A DNA stretch of 64,000 bases from Planctomycetales bacterium ZRK34 (GCA_014873095.1 CP050848.1:1798001-1862000), one strand, 5' to 3'. Positions 54,903 to 63,399 are shown, numbered from the stretch's first letter. The notes: generated by a model from the letters alone, not told the origin. Translations and numbers: made by a program.

Positions 54903-56051
54903 ATGGTCAGCGCAAAATCATCTGATACAGCCAGTTACCCCACTTCAACGGCGTCGCCCTCACCGCGACCGAGGTGGGTCAAATACGAGCCGGACGATGT
55001 GCACCACAGCCCGTTTGTGGTGTTTTACGAGATCACGCGGGCATGCGACCTGGTGTGTCAGCACTGCAGGGCCTGCGCCCAGCCCAAGCCCCATCCGAGC
55101 GAGCTTTCCTTCGACAGCGCCTGCGGGCTGATCGGTCAGCTAGCCGAGTTCCGTCGTCCGCCGCTGCTGGTTTTCACCGGCGGCGATCCGCTGAAGCGAC
55201 CGGACGTGTATGACTTGGTGCGGCACGCTCGCCAGGTGGGCTTGACCACCGCGTTGACGCCGTCGGCCACGCCGCTGGTGACTGATCAGGCGGTGCACGA
55301 TCTGCGTGAAGCGGGCATCAGTCGACTGGCGGTCAGCCTCGACGGCATCGATGCATCCACGCATGATGCGTTTCGCGGCGTCGACGGCAGCTACGACCAC
55401 ACGCTGTCGATCATGGCGGCGGCGCGCCAGGCTGATCTGCCCATGCAGGTGAATACGACCGTGACGCGCCGCAACGTCGGGCAGCTCGACGCGATGGCGC
55501 AGATGCTGGCCGATGAAAAGATCGTGTTGTGGTCGGTGTTCTTCCTGGTGCCGGTCGGCCGTGGGCTGGCCGAGCAACGCATCACGCCGACGGAGTATGA
55601 ACAGGTCTTCGAGCGGCTGTGGCATCACGCCGAGTCGCAGCCGTACGCGATCAAAACCACCGAAGCGCCGCACTACCGCCGATACGTGCTGCAGCGCGAC
55701 GGCGACCCGCAGCGCGGCGATGTGGCCGGCCGGGCCGAACGCGCCCCCATCGGCATCAACGATGGCAAGGGCGTGATGTTCATCTCGCACACCGGGCAGG
55801 TGTTCCCGTCAGGCTTCATGCCGATCCAAGCGGGGCGCTACCCGCGACAGTCAATCGTGGACGTGTATCAGAATTCAGAAATCTTCCGCAAGCTGCGCGA
55901 TCCCGACCTGCTGGGCGGCAAGTGCGGCGCTTGCGAGTTTCGACATGACTGCGGCGGCAGCCGGGCGCGGGCCTATGCACTGACGCGCGACCCGCTGGCG
56001 GCTGAACCCGACTGCGCTTACCTGCCGCAAAGCTGGCGCATCGGATCCTGA
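54903..56051 (+). CDS. Radical SAM/SPASM-type protein (TIGR04053-like)
   Basis: The 382-residue enzyme has the radical SAM cluster motif CDLVCQHCRAC (about residues 49-59), binding [4Fe-4S] and S-adenosylmethionine. The C-terminal SPASM-type region CGACEFRHDCGGSRARAYA holds additional cluster ligands. This layout and the wording around VFTGGDPLKRPD fit the TIGR04053 family, related to heme-modifying enzymes such as AhbD and NirJ. I infer a role in heme or cofactor chemistry linked to the neighbouring NnrS and Rrf2 genes. It has a clear promoter. It ends 14 bp before the convergent Rrf2 gene. Confidence 0.85.
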   Translation: MVSAKSSDTASYPTSTASPSPRPRWVKYEPDDVHHSPFVVFYEITRACDLVCQHCRACAQPKPHPSELSFDSACGLIGQLAEFRRPPLLVFTGGDPLKRPDVYDLVRHARQVGLTTALTPSATPLVTDQAVHDLREAGISRLAVSLDGIDASTHDAFRGVDGSYDHTLSIMAAARQADLPMQVNTTVTRRNVGQLDAMAQMLADEKIVLWSVFFLVPVGRGLAEQRITPTEYEQVFERLWHHAESQPYAIKTTEAPHYRRYVLQRDGDPQRGDVAGRAERAPIGINDGKGVMFISHTGQVFPSGFMPIQAGRYPRQSIVDVYQNSEIFRKLRDPDLLGGKCGACEFRHDCGGSRARAYALTRDPLAAEPDCAYLPQSWRIGS

Positions 56052-56064
56052 AATCGCTGCATCA

Positions 56065-56535
56065 TCAGCGTGACTTGGAGCGTTTGGTCTTCTTGACCGT
56101 GACCTGCGTGGGCTTCAGCGACTCGCAGAGCGGGGTGGACTCCGCTTTTTCCTTCATCAGCTCGGAGATCGTTGTGCCGGAAAACGCCGACTCAACCTGT
56201 CCCATCGCCTCATCCAGACGCCGGTGCAACGGGCAGAGCTTGACGTGGGACTCGAGTCCCAACGGGCATTTGTCGATGCGGCGGATCGGCTCGATGGCAT
56301 TGACGACATCGAGGATCGTCACGTCTTCGGGGCTGCGCGTGAGCATGGACCCGCCGTGCAGGCCGCGCTGGCTGCGGACCAGACCGGCCCGGCCAAGCTC
56401 TTGCAACACCTTGGACATGTACCCCGAGGGCACGAGCGTCTCATCGGCAAGCTGCTGGGAGGTTTTGGGCTGCTCAGGCGTCGCCGCCAGGCAGACCACG
56501 GCTCGAAGCGCATATTCGGTAGTCTGTGATAGCAC
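56065..56535 (-). CDS. Rrf2-family transcriptional regulator, possibly NsrR-like
   Basis: The 156-residue regulator starts at GTG (VLSQTTEYALRAVVCLA), preceded by ggag. This is the usual Rrf2 beginning. The winged helix and recognition part include TSQQLADETLVPSGYMSKVLQ and RGLHGGSML. Only two cysteines (DKCPLG, KLCPLH) lie in the cluster-binding region, where NsrR and IscR have three. A [2Fe-2S]- or [4Fe-4S]-sensing role is therefore likely but its ligands are not fully clear. It lies next to the radical SAM and heparinase-like genes, with nnrS two genes away. The longer open frame (to 56664) has no family support. Confidence 0.85.
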   Translation of the reverse strand: MLSQTTEYALRAVVCLAATPEQPKTSQQLADETLVPSGYMSKVLQELGRAGLVRSQRGLHGGSMLTRSPEDVTILDVVNAIEPIRRIDKCPLGLESHVKLCPLHRRLDEAMGQVESAFSGTTISELMKEKAESTPLCESLKPTQVTVKKTKRSKSR

Positions 56536-56655
56536 GGGCTGCTCCGTGAATACTGGAATGGCAAAGCTTAGCCGCCGCTGGCGGCAGACGCCAATCGGAT
56601 ATAGAACTTTTGTTGTCTGTGAACGTCTTTTTCGAGGCCCAACCGGAGTGCCGAC

Positions 56656-58524
56656 ATGCGACAATTAGCGTTTTTTTGCTGTTTTATCATGCTTTTGGGC
56701 GTGACGGGACTGCGGGCCGATCAGCCGGCGACGTGGCAGAATCTGCCGGCGGGCGATCAACTGATCAAGATGGTTCGCCCGGACCACCCTCGGCTGTACA
56801 TCGATGCGGCGGGTTTTGACACGCTCAAAAAGCGCGTCGCCGACGAGCCGGTCATGGCCCGCATGGCTGAGCAACTGATCGCGCGGGCTGAGGATCTGCT
56901 GGACGACGCCCCGGTGACCTATCGCATTCCCGATGGCAAGCGACTGCTGGCGGTGAGCCGGCGCGTCGTCGGGCGGGTGTTCGATCTGGCGATGGCGTAT
57001 CGGCTGACCGGCGAAGCGCGGTACCGCGATCGGCTGTTTGTCGAGATGAAGACCGTGGCTGAGTTCAAGGATTGGAACCCGAGCCATTACCTGGACACCG
57101 CCGAGATGACGCACGGCGTGGCGATCGCCTACGACTGGCTGTACAACGACTGGACCGACGAGCAGCGGGCCGTCATCCGCGAGGCGATCATCCGCCACGG
57201 GTTGACCCCCGGGCTCAAGTGCTACCGCGGCGAGGAGCGCTACGGCTGGTGGGTCCGCAGCCAGCACAACTGGAACCAGGTGTGCAACTCGGGCATGACC
57301 TTCGGCGCGCTGGCTCTGGCTGATGAAAAACCCGAAATGGCCGGTGAGATTCTGCACGATGCGATCGTGTCGACCCCGCTGGCGATGAAACACTTCGCCC
57401 CGGACGGCGGCTGGGGCGAAGGCGTCAGCTACTGGCATTACGCGGTGCGCTACAACGTCGGCATGATCGCCGCGCTCGACACCGCCATGGGCACGGACTT
57501 CGGCCTGGCGGACATCGAAGGCTTCGACCACGCCGGCTGGTTTCCGATCTACATGACCGGCACGGTCGGCACGTTCAACTTCGCCGATGCGGGGATGGGC
57601 CGCGTGGTCAATGCGCCCTCGCTGTTCTGGTTCGCCAACCGGTTCAATCAGCCGCTGTTCGCCTCGTATCAGCAGTTGCACCAGACCGCGCAGGCGCGCG
57701 ACATGATCTGGTATCCGCCCGATGGGGCATCGAAAGACCTCGACCACATGCCGCGGGACAAACACTTCCGCGGGATCGACTTCGTGTCGATGCGCAGCGG
57801 GTGGGATCACGACTCGGTGTGTGTCGGATTTAAGGGCGGGTCCAATGCCGTCAACCACAGTCACCTCGACCTCGGCAGTTTCATCCTCGACGCCCACGGC
57901 GAGCGGTGGATCAACGATCTCGGGGCTGACAACTACAACCTGCCGAGCTACTTCGGCCGCGGCCGCTGGAATTACTACCGCCTGCGCGCCGAAGGTCACA
58001 ACACGCTGGTGATCGCCCCGGACAACAAAGCGGATCAGAACCCCAAAGCGACCGCGCCGATCACGCGATTCAAAAGCGGTGATGATCACGCGCTGGCGAT
58101 CGTTGATCTGACACCCGCCTACGCGCCGCGGGTCAAACAAGCCAAGCGCGGGCTGATGCTGATGAATCAGCGGCGGTCGGTGCTCGTGCAGGATGAAGTA
58201 GAATGCGAGAAGCCGACGCAGGTGCTCTGGTTCATGCACACGCCGGCCAAGGTCGCGCTGGATGAAGCCCGGCGCATCGCGACGCTGAATCAGCATGACA
58301 AGCAGATTCGCGTGAAGCTGCTGGAACCGGCCGGTGCGACGTTCGAGGTGCGCGACGCCGTCCCGCTGGCGACTTCGCCGAACCCGCAAGGCCAGAAGAC
58401 CAACCACGAACGCAAACTGACCGTGCAGCTTGATAACATCAGCACCGCGCGGATCATTGTGCTGATCGAAACCGCCGAACCGGCGGGTGACGCTCCGAAG
58501 CTTAAACCCCTCGCCGATTGGTGA
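56656..58524 (+). CDS. Secreted heparinase II/III-like polysaccharide lyase
   Basis: The 622-residue exported protein has a signal peptide (about 1-21, ending LRA). An N-terminal alpha-toroid follows (about 40-350) with HGVAIAYDWLYNDW and RSQHNWNQVCNSGM, typical of the alginate lyase/heparinase II family. A heparinase II/III beta domain comes next (about 370-560), with the SHLDLGSFIL and NHSHLDL His region. It cleaves uronic-acid-containing glycans by beta-elimination. The exact substrate (alginate, heparan-like or other) is unknown. It is divergent from the Rrf2 gene across 120 bp and 21 bp upstream of nnrS, so the two may share a transcript. Confidence 0.85.
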   Translation: MRQLAFFCCFIMLLGVTGLRADQPATWQNLPAGDQLIKMVRPDHPRLYIDAAGFDTLKKRVADEPVMARMAEQLIARAEDLLDDAPVTYRIPDGKRLLAVSRRVVGRVFDLAMAYRLTGEARYRDRLFVEMKTVAEFKDWNPSHYLDTAEMTHGVAIAYDWLYNDWTDEQRAVIREAIIRHGLTPGLKCYRGEERYGWWVRSQHNWNQVCNSGMTFGALALADEKPEMAGEILHDAIVSTPLAMKHFAPDGGWGEGVSYWHYAVRYNVGMIAALDTAMGTDFGLADIEGFDHAGWFPIYMTGTVGTFNFADAGMGRVVNAPSLFWFANRFNQPLFASYQQLHQTAQARDMIWYPPDGASKDLDHMPRDKHFRGIDFVSMRSGWDHDSVCVGFKGGSNAVNHSHLDLGSFILDAHGERWINDLGADNYNLPSYFGRGRWNYYRLRAEGHNTLVIAPDNKADQNPKATAPITRFKSGDDHALAIVDLTPAYAPRVKQAKRGLMLMNQRRSVLVQDEVECEKPTQVLWFMHTPAKVALDEARRIATLNQHDKQIRVKLLEPAGATFEVRDAVPLATSPNPQGQKTNHERKLTVQLDNISTARIIVLIETAEPAGDAPKLKPLADW

Positions 58525-58545
58525 GGTTGAAAGGATCAACAGACG

Positions 58546-59778
58546 ATGGCGAAGAGACCGCAACAGGTGGTGCCGCTGGCGGTGAAGGGGGTGGCGGCGG
58601 GAGCGGATAAAAACAGCATGCCGCTGTGGGCGATGGGCTTTCGGCCGTTCTTCCTGCTGGCGGGCGTCAGCGCGATCATGCTGGTGGCGGTCTGGGTGGG
58701 GATCTACCGCGGTGAATGGATCGCGGTGGCGCCGGGCCGATACTTCGACATTTTCACCTGGCATTACCACGAGATGATTTTCGCGTTCACCACGGCGGTG
58801 ATCGCCGGCTTTCTGCTGACGGCGGCGAGCAACTGGACCGGAATGCGCACGGCGCATGGCCCGTGGTTGATGGCGCTGGTCGGGTTGTGGCTGGCGGGGC
58901 GCGTGGCGATTCTCAGCGGCGAGGTGATGCCCGAACCGCTGATCGCGGCGATCGACATCGCCTTTTTGCCGGCGCTGATCGCGGCCGTGGCCGTGCCGAT
59001 CATTCAAACGCAAAACTGGCGCAATCTCGTGTTCATCGTGCTGCTGCTGGCGATGACGATCGCCAACGTAATGATGCACCTGCAGGCGATGGGCATCGCC
59101 GCCGTCGCAAGACCCGGCGCGTTTTTCGCCGTCTACCTGGTGATGATCATGATCGCCATCGTCGGCGGGCGGGTGTTTCCGTACTTCGCCTCCAAGCGGC
59201 TGCCCGAGGCGAAGGTCAAACGCTACCCGGCGCTGGAGATCGCCTCGATCGCCACGCTGGTGGCGCTGACGCTCGCCGAACTGGTGGCGCCGACGGCGCT
59301 GGAAGTGATCGCGCTGCTGGCCGCCCTGGCGGCGGTGGCGCACACGCTGCGATTCGTCGGGTGGTGCGATCGACGGGTGTGGGGCGTGCCGCTGCTGTGG
59401 GTGCTGTACACCGGCTATGCATGGCTGATCATCGCGCTGATCATGCGGGCGGCGGCGGCGCGGGGGTATGTCATGCCGATGCTGCCGACGCATGCGATGA
59501 CCGTCGGCGCGATCGGCGTGTTGACCATGGGCATGATGGCGCGCGTGTCGCTGGGCCACACCGCCCGCGAACTCAAAGCCTCGAAGATCACGATCGCGGC
59601 GTTTGTCGTGATCAATCTCGCAGCGGTGGTGCGCGTGCTGGGCCCGATGGTCGTGCCGCAGAAGTACGCCGCCTGCGTGTCGGCTTCGGGTGTGCTGTGG
59701 GCGATCGCGTTCGTGCTGTTTCTGATCGTGTACACGCCGATCTTTATCAAACCGCGCGAAGACGGGCGGATCGGATAA
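58546..59778 (+). CDS. nnrS: NnrS-family heme/copper membrane protein
   Basis: The 410-residue polytopic protein has about 12 membrane segments. The NnrS signature is clear: MGFRPFFLLAG near the N-terminus, WHYHEMIFAF, and the later RVFPYFASKR and THAMTVGAIG motifs. NnrS binds heme and copper and protects cells against nitric oxide, typically with its gene under NO-responsive regulators. It follows the heparinase-like gene by 21 bp. An Rrf2 regulator and a heme-type radical SAM enzyme lie close by. A perfect 28-bp palindrome terminates it. Confidence 0.92.
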   Translation: MAKRPQQVVPLAVKGVAAGADKNSMPLWAMGFRPFFLLAGVSAIMLVAVWVGIYRGEWIAVAPGRYFDIFTWHYHEMIFAFTTAVIAGFLLTAASNWTGMRTAHGPWLMALVGLWLAGRVAILSGEVMPEPLIAAIDIAFLPALIAAVAVPIIQTQNWRNLVFIVLLLAMTIANVMMHLQAMGIAAVARPGAFFAVYLVMIMIAIVGGRVFPYFASKRLPEAKVKRYPALEIASIATLVALTLAELVAPTALEVIALLAALAAVAHTLRFVGWCDRRVWGVPLLWVLYTGYAWLIIALIMRAAAARGYVMPMLPTHAMTVGAIGVLTMGMMARVSLGHTARELKASKITIAAFVVINLAAVVRVLGPMVVPQKYAACVSASGVLWAIAFVLFLIVYTPIFIKPREDGRIG

Positions 59779-59784
59779 ACAACA

Positions 59785-59812
59785 AGGCGGGGGGATTTAA
59801 ATCCCCCCGCCT
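59785..59812. terminator. 28-bp perfect palindrome between nnrS and the mutarotase gene
   Basis: aggcggggggattt (59785-59798) is the exact reverse complement of the following 14 nt (59799-59812). It lies between two convergent genes. The AT-rich centre and GC-rich stem fit a bidirectional terminator. Confidence 0.7.
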
Positions 59813-59834
59813 CGAAAGATCATGTGCATATCGA

Positions 59835-60968
59835 TCAGCGCGTCGTGAACATGAACAGCATCTTGTGGTGGTAGGTTTCACCGGGCTTGAGCACGACGCC
59901 GGGCCAGTCGGGCTTGTTCGGCGAATCGGGGTAGTGCTGGGTTTCGAGGCAGAAGCCCTGGTGCTGGTTGTACACGGTCTCGCCCTTGCCGACGTTGGAG
60001 CCGTCGAGGAAGTTTCCGCTGTAGAACTGCACGCCCGGCTGATTGGCCCACAGGTCAAGCTGGCGGCCGGAGGCGGGGTCAAACGCACTGCCCACGTAAC
60101 GCATCTGATCCTTGTCGCCGTTGACGACGAAGTTGATGTCGTAGCCCTTGCCGGGCCCGCTGCGCAGAGCATCGATGTCCTTGCCGATGGGCTTGGGGCT
60201 CGTGAAGTCATACGGGGTGTCTTTGACGGGGACGATGTCGCCGGTGGTGATCAGCGTGTCGTCGGTCGGCGTGTAGTAGTCGGCGTTGAGTTCGAGCACC
60301 TGGTCCAGCACATTGCCCGAGGCCTGGCCGGCGAGGTTCCAGTAGGTGTGCTGAGCGAGGTTGATGATGGTCGGCGCGTCGGTGATGGCGGACATGTCGA
60401 CGATCAGTTCGTTGGCGTCGGTCAGCGTGTAGATGACGGTGACGGTCAGCTTGCCGGGGTAGTTCTGGTCGCCGTCGGGGCTGACCAACGTGAGCTTGAG
60501 GGACGGCCCGTCGTCGGTCATCATCGGCTCGGCGTCCCAGACCTTCTTGTCGAAGCCTTCATCGCCGCCGTGCAGGTGGTTGGTCTCGTTGTTGGTGGCG
60601 AGCTGGTACTTCTTGCCGTTGAGGGTGAACTTACCCTTGGCGATGCGGTTGGCGTAGCGGCCGGCGATGGTGCCGAAGTAGGGATGGCCGGCGAGGTAGC
60701 CATCGAGCGAGTCGAACCCGAGCACGCAGTCGGCCATCTTGCCGTCGCGATCGGGCAGGTGCAGCTCGGTGATGATCGCACCGTAGTTGGTGATTTTGGC
60801 GGTCACGCCGTGGGCGTTGGTCAGGGTGTACAACTCGACGGTCTGCTCGTGGGCGGCGCCCCAGTCGGTCTGCACAGCGATCGAGCTTTTCTGCATACCG
60901 CTGCATCCGCCGAGGGTGATCACGAACAACACTGCCAGGAGCGACGCGGCCAGGGAACGAACATGCAT
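59835..60968 (-). CDS. Lipoprotein aldose 1-epimerase (galactose mutarotase family)
   Basis: The 377-residue enzyme interconverts alpha and beta forms of sugars such as galactose or glucose. It has a lipoprotein signal with lipobox LGGC (residues about 18-21), so it acts outside the cytoplasm. The mutarotase motifs are HLHGGDEGFDKK, the catalytic His region NLAQHTYWNLAG, and GFCLETQHYPDSPN near the C-terminus carrying the catalytic Glu. ATG 60968 has ggaggc upstream. The open frame to 61088 is not needed. The divergent neighbour is the phosphoglycerate mutase gene. Confidence 0.92.
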   Translation of the reverse strand: MHVRSLAASLLAVLFVITLGGCSGMQKSSIAVQTDWGAAHEQTVELYTLTNAHGVTAKITNYGAIITELHLPDRDGKMADCVLGFDSLDGYLAGHPYFGTIAGRYANRIAKGKFTLNGKKYQLATNNETNHLHGGDEGFDKKVWDAEPMMTDDGPSLKLTLVSPDGDQNYPGKLTVTVIYTLTDANELIVDMSAITDAPTIINLAQHTYWNLAGQASGNVLDQVLELNADYYTPTDDTLITTGDIVPVKDTPYDFTSPKPIGKDIDALRSGPGKGYDINFVVNGDKDQMRYVGSAFDPASGRQLDLWANQPGVQFYSGNFLDGSNVGKGETVYNQHQGFCLETQHYPDSPNKPDWPGVVLKPGETYHHKMLFMFTTR

Positions 60969-61055
60969 GAGCTTGCCTCCGCTCTTGTTAAAGGGGACGC
61001 CCATCATAAGTTGCGCCACGTTCGACCGCAACGGGCATGACACGGCGCGGCCCGC

Positions 61056-61061
61056 TATAAT
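61056..61061 (+). promoter_or_regulatory. TATAAT -10 seven nt before the phosphoglycerate mutase start
   Basis: Perfect TATAAT followed by 7 nt and the ATG (61069). There is no Shine-Dalgarno. Transcription would start at or next to the start codon. No strong -35 is seen at 17 bp. Confidence 0.5.
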
Positions 61062-61068
61062 CGCTCCC

Positions 61069-62283
61069 ATGAAATACGCCATCATCATTCCCGACGGCGC
61101 CGCCGACTATCCGCTGACCGCACTGGACGGTCACACCCCCTTTCAGATCGCGCGGAAGCCGAACATCGACCGCATCTCCGCCGAGGGCCGCCAGGGCACC
61201 GTCGCCACGACGCCCGAAGGCTTCGCCGCCGGGTCCGATGTCTGCTCGATGTCGCTGCTGGGCTACGATCCGAATCGGTATCACCCCGGCCGCGCCCCGC
61301 TGGAAGCCGCCGCCATGGGCATCGCCATGAAGCCCGGCGAGTGGATTTTCCGCTGCAATCTCGTGACGGTCATCGACGGCTCGATGGCCGACCACTCCGC
61401 CGGTCACATCACCAGCGCCGAGGGCCACCGCCTGCTGGCCGACTTCGCCGAGCACGTGAAAAAACTCGGGCTCGCCGAGGGCCTGGAGTTTCACCCCGGC
61501 GTCAGCTACCGCAACATCATGGTCGACCGCTCCGGCCGGGCGTATGAAGAATTGAATTCGACCCCGCCGCATGACATTCCCGGCGAGCCGATCAAAAAGT
61601 TTCTACCGCGCGGGGGTGAACACGCCGCGTTGATTCAGAAGCTGATCGCCGAGTCGGAGACGTTTTTCGCCGAGCACGAAGTCAACGTGACGCGCCGCGA
61701 GATGGGCGAGCCGCCGGCGTCGCATGTCTGGCTCTGGGGCCAGGGCACACCGCGCGCCATCGACACGTTTGAAAACCGCTTCGGCATCCGCGGGGCGATG
61801 ATCACCGCCGTCGATCTGCTGGCCGGCATCGCCGCGCTGATCGGGTGGGACCGCCTGCCCGTCGAAGGCATCACCGGGTATCACGACACCAACTACGCCG
61901 GCAAGGGCCAAGCCGCCTGCGAAGCGCTTGATCAGTACGACTTGGTCTGCGTGCATGTCGAAGCGCCCGACGAAGCCTCGCACCAGGCCGATGCCGCCAC
62001 GAAGGTCGCCTCCATCGAAGCGATCGACCGTCACGTGGTCGGCCCCGTGCTCGAGAAGCTCAAAACCTACGACGAAGGCTGGCGCGTGCTGCTGCTGCCG
62101 GATCATTACACGTGCGTGGAGACGCGCAAGCACGATGCCACCCCGCCGCCGTTCTGCCTCGCCGGCACGCGCATCCGCGGCGTGCGCAATCAGCCCTTCA
62201 ACGAAAACAATTCCAACGACTCGGACCTGCACATCGAGTTCGGCCACGAGCTGATGGAGTTCTTCCTCCGCAGCGGACTGTAA
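61069..62283 (+). CDS. apgM: Cofactor-independent phosphoglycerate mutase, archaeal type
   Basis: The 404-residue metal-dependent enzyme interconverts 3- and 2-phosphoglycerate. It belongs to the alkaline-phosphatase superfamily ApgM branch: KYAIIIPDGAADYP at the N-terminus (metal-binding Asp), GSDVCSMSLLGYDP with the catalytic Ser, GHITSAEGHRLL, HVEAPDEASHQ and LLPDHYTCVETRKHD as metal ligands. ApgM is shorter than the 510-residue bacterial GpmI and is also found in several bacterial phyla. The start has no Shine-Dalgarno but TATAAT lies 7 nt upstream. A repeat array begins two nt after the stop codon. Confidence 0.93.
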   Translation: MKYAIIIPDGAADYPLTALDGHTPFQIARKPNIDRISAEGRQGTVATTPEGFAAGSDVCSMSLLGYDPNRYHPGRAPLEAAAMGIAMKPGEWIFRCNLVTVIDGSMADHSAGHITSAEGHRLLADFAEHVKKLGLAEGLEFHPGVSYRNIMVDRSGRAYEELNSTPPHDIPGEPIKKFLPRGGEHAALIQKLIAESETFFAEHEVNVTRREMGEPPASHVWLWGQGTPRAIDTFENRFGIRGAMITAVDLLAGIAALIGWDRLPVEGITGYHDTNYAGKGQAACEALDQYDLVCVHVEAPDEASHQADAATKVASIEAIDRHVVGPVLEKLKTYDEGWRVLLLPDHYTCVETRKHDATPPPFCLAGTRIRGVRNQPFNENNSNDSDLHIEFGHELMEFFLRSGL

Positions 62284-62284
62284 C

Positions 62285-62385
62285 ATGTGGTGATGTGGTG
62301 ATGTGGTGATGTGGTGATGTGGTGATGTGGTGATGTGGTGATGTGGTGATGTGGTGATGTGGTGATGTGGTGATGTGGTGATGTG
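62285..62385. repeat. Tandem array of the 8-bp unit atgtggtg
   Basis: Twelve exact copies of atgtggtg run from 62285 to 62380, followed by a partial fifth base run atgtg. The array starts two nt past the phosphoglycerate mutase stop. Perfect copies suggest recent expansion or slippage. The antisense reading would be a repeated His-Ile-Thr-Ser-Pro peptide, so no protein is implied. Confidence 0.95.
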
Positions 62386-62406
62386 CGAGTTTATCGCACC
62401 GTTGTT

Positions 62407-62439
62407 CACCACCACTTCGCCAAATCGCCACTTCACCAC
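62407..62439. repeat. Inverted partner of the 8-nt-word repeat
   Basis: This stretch reads, on the minus strand, gtggtgaa, gtggcgat, ttggcgaa, gtggtg. It is the reverse-oriented partner of the array at 62285. Its 20 bases 62412-62431 are identical to 26356-26375. The two halves here could pair over much of their length. Confidence 0.8.
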
Positions 62440-62441
62440 TT

Positions 62442-63128
62442 TCAAGCATACCGCGTCGGCTCGGGCAGCCCCAGCGGCGCGGCGCAATACTGTGCAAACC
62501 GCCACGATGCTTCATCCAGGTAGGCCGCGGGCAATTCATCGCCGAGCTGCATGTCGTACAGAATCAGCTTCTTGCCCATGACCGTGTACTGAAGCAGCGA
62601 CCAGTACATCTGCACCCAGAAGCCGATGTCGACCTCGGTGAAGTCCGGCCGAATGCGGGCGATCACCTGCGGCAACAGTTGCTGCACCGGAACGAAACAC
62701 TCCAGCAGCATCATCAACGCCTCAACATCCGACTCGACCATGATCCGCCGATACAGCGCCAACGTTATCTCGTTGGCGCTTGGGCCGTGACACGCTTCGA
62801 GGAAGGAACGGATGCTGTCGCGGATCGCATCGACGACCGCCTGATGATCGTCGTAGTTCAGGTCGTGGAAGAATCGGAAATGGTGGTCGAGCTTGGACTC
62901 GGCGATCACGTAATGCTGGATCGCCGCGAGGTAGAGATTTTTCTTCGTTTTGAAGTGGTACACCAGCGAGCTGAGCGCGGCGCCGGATCCCTCGGCGATG
63001 TCGCGCATGGAAGCGCCTTCGTAGCCTCGCTCGGCGAAGACGCGCCCGGCCTCGGCCACGATGGCCTGTCGCGTGGCGATCCCCTGGGCATTGGGGTAGC
63101 GGTCGCGGGGTTTGGGCGGGTCAGCCAT
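62442..63128 (-). CDS. TetR-family transcriptional regulator
   Basis: The 228-residue regulator has an N-terminal TetR helix-turn-helix (about 20-65, AGRVFAERGYEGASMRDIA and SSLVYHFKTKKNLYLAAI). A C-terminal ligand domain follows (about 85-220) of the type seen in CerR-like regulators. The effector is unknown. The start ATG 63128 has a gaagg site. It is divergent from a secreted-protein gene (63400) across 271 bp that contains a consensus promoter with an overlapping inverted repeat, the likely target of this regulator. Confidence 0.88.
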   Translation of the reverse strand: MADPPKPRDRYPNAQGIATRQAIVAEAGRVFAERGYEGASMRDIAEGSGAALSSLVYHFKTKKNLYLAAIQHYVIAESKLDHHFRFFHDLNYDDHQAVVDAIRDSIRSFLEACHGPSANEITLALYRRIMVESDVEALMMLLECFVPVQQLLPQVIARIRPDFTEVDIGFWVQMYWSLLQYTVMGKKLILYDMQLGDELPAAYLDEASWRFAQYCAAPLGLPEPTRYA

Positions 63129-63282
63129 GGACGCCTTCGAAAATTGATGATGAAGCCAAAGCCTTCAGGGGGCACATGATACCACTGCGAGGTTCGATGT
63201 ACACCCGCTCGGTTTACTGGAACTCCCCAACCAGTTTACGTGACAAATTAAGACTGAAGTACAAGAATAGCCAATCTTTCTT

Positions 63283-63312
63283 TTGACACAAGATATTTAA
63301 CGTGATATATCT
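63283..63312 (+). promoter_or_regulatory. Consensus promoter with overlapping operator-like palindrome
   Basis: -35 TTGACA (63283-63288) and -10 TATATC (63306-63311) are 17 bp apart. A 22-bp inverted repeat, agatatttaac / gtgatatatct (63291-63312), has 9 of 11 matching arm positions and covers the spacer and -10. It drives the secreted-protein gene at 63400. It probably binds the divergent TetR regulator. The DNA around it (63220-63375) is AT-rich. Confidence 0.6.
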
Positions 63313-63399
63313 AATTTGTGATTAGTACGCACGTACGACTCATGTGTGCGGCTGATCTGGCGAAATTCGGAATCCTTATTACCTGACAGGAGAAACGGA

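Noticed and set aside
56665..59559. 964-residue open frame on the minus strand
   Set aside because: It lies opposite the heparinase-like and nnrS genes. Its product is a His/Arg/Gln-rich string without domains, the mirror of GC-rich codons.
58716..61040. 774-residue open frame on the plus strand
   Set aside because: It overlaps nnrS out of frame and then runs antisense to the epimerase gene. No motif is visible.
62285..62385. CRISPR array
   Set aside because: The units are contiguous 8-mers without spacers and there are no cas genes.
61603..62505. Minus-strand open frame with repeated His-Ile-Thr-Ser-Pro units
   Set aside because: The repeat peptide is only a reading of the 8-bp DNA array and the rest is antisense to apgM.
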